Shown piece by piece: positions 33,460 to 33,535 of a stretch of 33,535 bases of DNA (positions are counted from its first letter, which is position 1; each line of letters opens with the position of its first letter). The position numbers were made by a program, and so were the translations under genes. The stretch lies in contig JAABRE010000052.1 of NCBI GenBank assembly GCA_011391125.1, positions 1-33,535 on the forward strand, read 5' to 3'. The DNA is from Synechococcales cyanobacterium S06 (GTDB lineage Bacteria; Cyanobacteriota; Cyanobacteriia; Cyanobacteriales; JAABRE01). The notes beneath the pieces are model-generated. The model ran no database searches. It saw only the letters and a program-made list of their open reading frames with translations, and was not told the origin of the DNA.

Positions 33460-33462
33460 AAT

Positions 33463-33534
33463 TTAAACGAAAGAAAGAGCAAAACTTTTATCTTTATTAG
33501 CTCTTTTTTCGATTTTTAAACGATCAACATTATT
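33463..33534 (-). CDS. possible 3' end of a gene running off the right edge
   Basis: Reading leftward from the edge, 23 open codons (NNVDRLKIEKRANKDKSF, then ALSFV) end in TAA at 33463-33465. The Lys-rich content could be coding, but with so few codons this may be chance. No family is recognisable. Confidence 0.2.
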   Translation of the reverse strand, partial: NNVDRLKIEKRANKDKSFALSFV

Positions 33535-33535
33535 A

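Overview
The window is chromosomal DNA of a low-GC cyanobacterium. Evidence: subunit NdhO of the photosynthetic NDH-1 complex, the lycopene-cyclase-like CruP, a short cyanobacterial-type Hfq, a DUF2996 protein, many octamers of the HIP1 type (GCGATCGC and GGCGATCGCC variants), and heptanucleotide tandem repeats between genes. I cannot name the genus. No rRNA, tRNA or CRISPR array was seen.

Layout. 1-860: a transposase N-terminal fragment abuts a VapBC toxin-antitoxin pair whose toxin has lost its C-terminal half. 857-2271: a secreted caspase-like protease fused to a GUN4 tetrapyrrole-binding domain, broken by a frameshift. 2380-6500: housekeeping genes hisC (+), then dapF, a GNAT acetyltransferase and an unknown protein (-), then hfq and DUF2996 (+). 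6659-11302: cruP (-) divergent from an overlapping pair, an NdbB-like type-2 NAD(P)H dehydrogenase and an HTTM-DCC membrane protein related to vitamin-K-dependent carboxylase. 11382-12473: a PEP-CTERM-like exported metalloprotease. 12527-14981: a tandem duplication of leader-hicB-hicA-trhO in which the two copies have decayed differently; one hicB carries a 134-bp MITE with an 8-bp target duplication. 15094-22905: DUF29, O-methyltransferase, HU, CobD-like aminotransferase, substrate-binding protein, ndhO, mdh, ppk1. 22925-23193: two heptamer arrays.

23215-31570 looks like an accessory metabolic island, by eye more GC-rich than its surroundings. On the minus strand it holds a CoA-disulfide-reductase-like flavoprotein with a rhodanese domain, a membrane protein with a channel-like pore segment, a patatin-like lipase, acetoacetate decarboxylase, 3-hydroxybutyrate dehydrogenase and an OprB-type porin. 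An AraC-family regulator diverges from it. Together the enzymes could take 3-hydroxybutyrate to acetoacetate and then acetone plus CO2, with the patatin as a possible source of hydroxybutyrate or lipid products. This pathway is inferred.

31945-33535: a BASS-family transporter, an orphan AbrB-like antitoxin and an IS630-type transposase remnant. Small repeats (palindromes, MITE-like hairpins, G-rich elements) are spread through the intergenic spaces, and several have altered gene ends.
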